Below the pieces are notes generated by a model that worked only from the letters and a program-made list of their open reading frames with translations, did no database searches and had not been told where the DNA came from. From Hyaloscypha bicolor E (Eukaryota; Ascomycota; Leotiomycetes; Helotiales; Hyaloscyphaceae): a DNA stretch of 64,000 nt. Positions 62,465-64,000 of this stretch are shown in pieces (the first letter of the stretch is position 1; every line of letters begins with the position of its first letter). The position numbers were made by a program, and so were the translations under genes. The stretch spans positions 2,521,183 to 2,585,182 of the forward strand of contig NW_020194512.1 in NCBI RefSeq assembly GCF_002865645.1, given 5' to 3'.

Positions 62465-62750
62465 CTTACGAGACAGGAAACTTTCAAGTGGACGTTGATC
62501 ATTTTTACGTCAATCATTTCTCATGATATTATTATTTTCTCTTGCGCCAATTATCAAGACTAGAAAAGATCGAAGTAGATCAATATCTCAGAATTCCTTT
62601 CTTCCCCCACGCCCTTTCCCCTTCCCCGCATTGCGGAGTAAATTACTGCGAGACAAGAAACTTTCAAGCGACATTAATCGCTCTCATAACATGATAATTC
62701 CCTCTTGCGCTAATAATCAAGACTAGGAAAAGATCCAACTAGATAAGTAT
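62465..62750. repeat. Diverged tandem duplication, unit about 180 bp
   Basis: Two similar blocks start with CGAGACAGGAAACTTTCAAG (about 62469) and CGAGACAAGAAACTTTCAAG (about 62651). Both continue through TCTTGCGC and ATCAAGACTAG-type words to an AGATC core. They are separated by C-rich sequence. They may be two copies of an old repeat inserted side by side. Confidence 0.55.
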
Positions 62751-64000
62751 CATACAATTTTTTCCCTCCCTACCGATTCGGCTCCTCAAGTTTGCGACCT
62801 CAACTCTGCTCGATTTCTTCAACCACAACCGCCCCGAATACCCAATCTCATTTGAGGTCTCCGGGGGCCACCGGATCAATCGACACTCTAGCATCACGAG
62901 AAGGCTGCTCAATCTCCGTCTCATCAGCAGGCACATAAGTTCTCGCTTTGTGGGCACAATAAAGGGGTAACTCTGGCACATGGTTGGATTTCGGCGAAAA
63001 ACTCAAAATCGCCATACCACATTTGAGACTCAGTGCTTCAGTTTTCATCGCATCCAGCATGTTGATACCATGGGCCTTGGTATGCATAGCATCTCATATC
63101 AATCCTGTCCAAGCAACTTGGTCCACCGTTACAGATGGCGTCTTCAGTGAGAGCCCTGCGGGCCGATTGAACCTATTCCCCAAAATCTTGGAGCCAGTAA
63201 ATATGTTTCAGTGACGCGCGGAGACTCTGCATCGAGGCTCAAGCATGCCGAGACCTGCATATAGCCAAAAGTAAACTAGGCTGCAGACTCTAGAAACAAT
63301 ATTCCTTTCGAGGAGGTGGGAGTCATAACAGTGAAAAGCGTGTTCATTAGGCCTGCTGGTTTCTTGCATATCACAGCCTGGACCTCGCAATTCATCACTC
63401 CAGCTTGGAGTTCGTCATGCATTAGGGCTGAGACCCATTTCTCAAACTGCGGTTGGATAATCTCATCTGTTCCTGAGTGAGTTGAAGTTGTCGGCATCTA
63501 AGCCGAGTCGTCGCCGTTGCACAGTAAGGTGGTGATAAAGTTCGAGCGTCTCCTTTGCTGGCACACGGGTGGCGTGCAAGGTACTCTAGGAGCAGGAGCC
63601 AAGGTCCAGGTATTGGTGGTACCACGAGAGCCTGCCGAAAGGTACGAGCCGGAAGCCGAGCCCTACTCTTCCTTGAGCTGTCCCCTACTATTAATTAGCA
63701 CAAATACCCTTGTATTTTCCATAGTAGTAATTAGCTTGCCTTACCAAAAATCATGCTATATATATAAGCTTTAATAATGTATAGACACCTAGATGTGCTT
63801 TGAAAGGAGAATCGCAGCCTCACTCACGCTTCGACTTTTAGTATTTACGGTAGGCAGGGTGTTATTCGTTACACTAATAATATAGTTAATAGATTATGTG
63901 CTTTAAAGTGAAATGTGTAGAATTGAAAGCGAAATCGCTAATCTAGTTTCCCTTTATATAACTGTGATGCTCTTTAGTCGATTGCATGTAGATAAAAAGA

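Larger units (their letters stand above)
61899..64000. other. Right end of the window, repeats but no supported gene
   Basis: 61899-62165 should be the ATP synthase promoter. The MITE at 62169-62440 and a diverged duplication at about 62465-62750 follow. Open frames on the minus strand at 62848-63087 and 63276-63497 might be parts of a broken gene, but I do not recognise them and found no convincing splice model. After about 63690 the sequence becomes AT-rich again. Confidence 0.5.

Noticed and set aside
63208..63497. Minus-strand frames that could form a small gene
   Set aside because: I could not join them with convincing splice sites, and no part resembles a known family.

Overview
The window looks like a chromosomal segment of a filamentous ascomycete. 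The genes carry short GT-AG introns (about 42-99 nt), encode typical fungal families (HeLo, SesB-like NLR, HsbA, RTA1-like, LaeA-like methyltransferase, GH28/CE8 pectinases), and the gene-bearing DNA is interrupted by one large, sharply bounded AT-rich block whose content looks like the product of repeat-induced point mutation (RIP). A plant-associated member of the Leotiomycetes or a related class would fit, but that placement is inference. All gene models below were spliced by eye from reading-frame continuity, splice signals and family alignment from memory; no search was run.

Layout. 1-2923 (+): 5'-truncated Sec7-PH exchange factor of the EFA6/Yel1 type. 4386-5739 (-) and 6159-7413 (+): two divergent SAM methyltransferases (plant-type O-methyltransferase and LaeA-like) sharing a 419-bp promoter that contains a 10-bp inverted repeat. 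8281-11716 (-): a three-exon gene joining an N-terminal HeLo domain, a Cys6 zinc-cluster-like motif, a ubiquitin-conjugating (E2) fold with its active-site Cys, and about 480 residues with no recognised domain. This is the most unusual gene of the window. 12739-13692 (-): disordered protein of unknown function. 16559-17796 (-): RTA1-like membrane protein. 18391-19257: hAT-type MITE with 8-bp target duplication.

20227-27766 is a small pectin-use module: an MFS sugar porter (-), an exo-polygalacturonase of GH28 (-) and a pectin methylesterase of CE8 (+). The two enzymes are divergent and share a 962-bp intergenic region with three helically phased CreA-type sites and a GaaR-type CCACCAAT box. 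A 481-bp foldback element with perfect 207-bp arms follows the esterase. 29625-30596 (-) and 32366-32949 (+) are two secreted HsbA-domain proteins, one of them apparently GPI-anchored.

About 33560-55440 is an AT-rich block without intact genes. It contains a nearly complete but inactivated Ty3/Gypsy retrotransposon (46216-53220, coding on the minus strand, 304-bp LTRs, 5-bp target duplication) and several decayed tandem repeats. Directly beyond it, 56637-60049 (+) encodes a SesB-like hydrolase / NB-ARC / TPR NLR, bracketed by two inverted, diverged copies of one MITE-like family. 61340-61898 (-) is nuclear-encoded mitochondrial ATP synthase subunit 9. A TAA-flanked MITE and diverged duplications follow. 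The window thus holds two genes of the kind associated with fungal non-self recognition and regulated cell death (HeLo-E2 and NLR), next to repeat-rich DNA.
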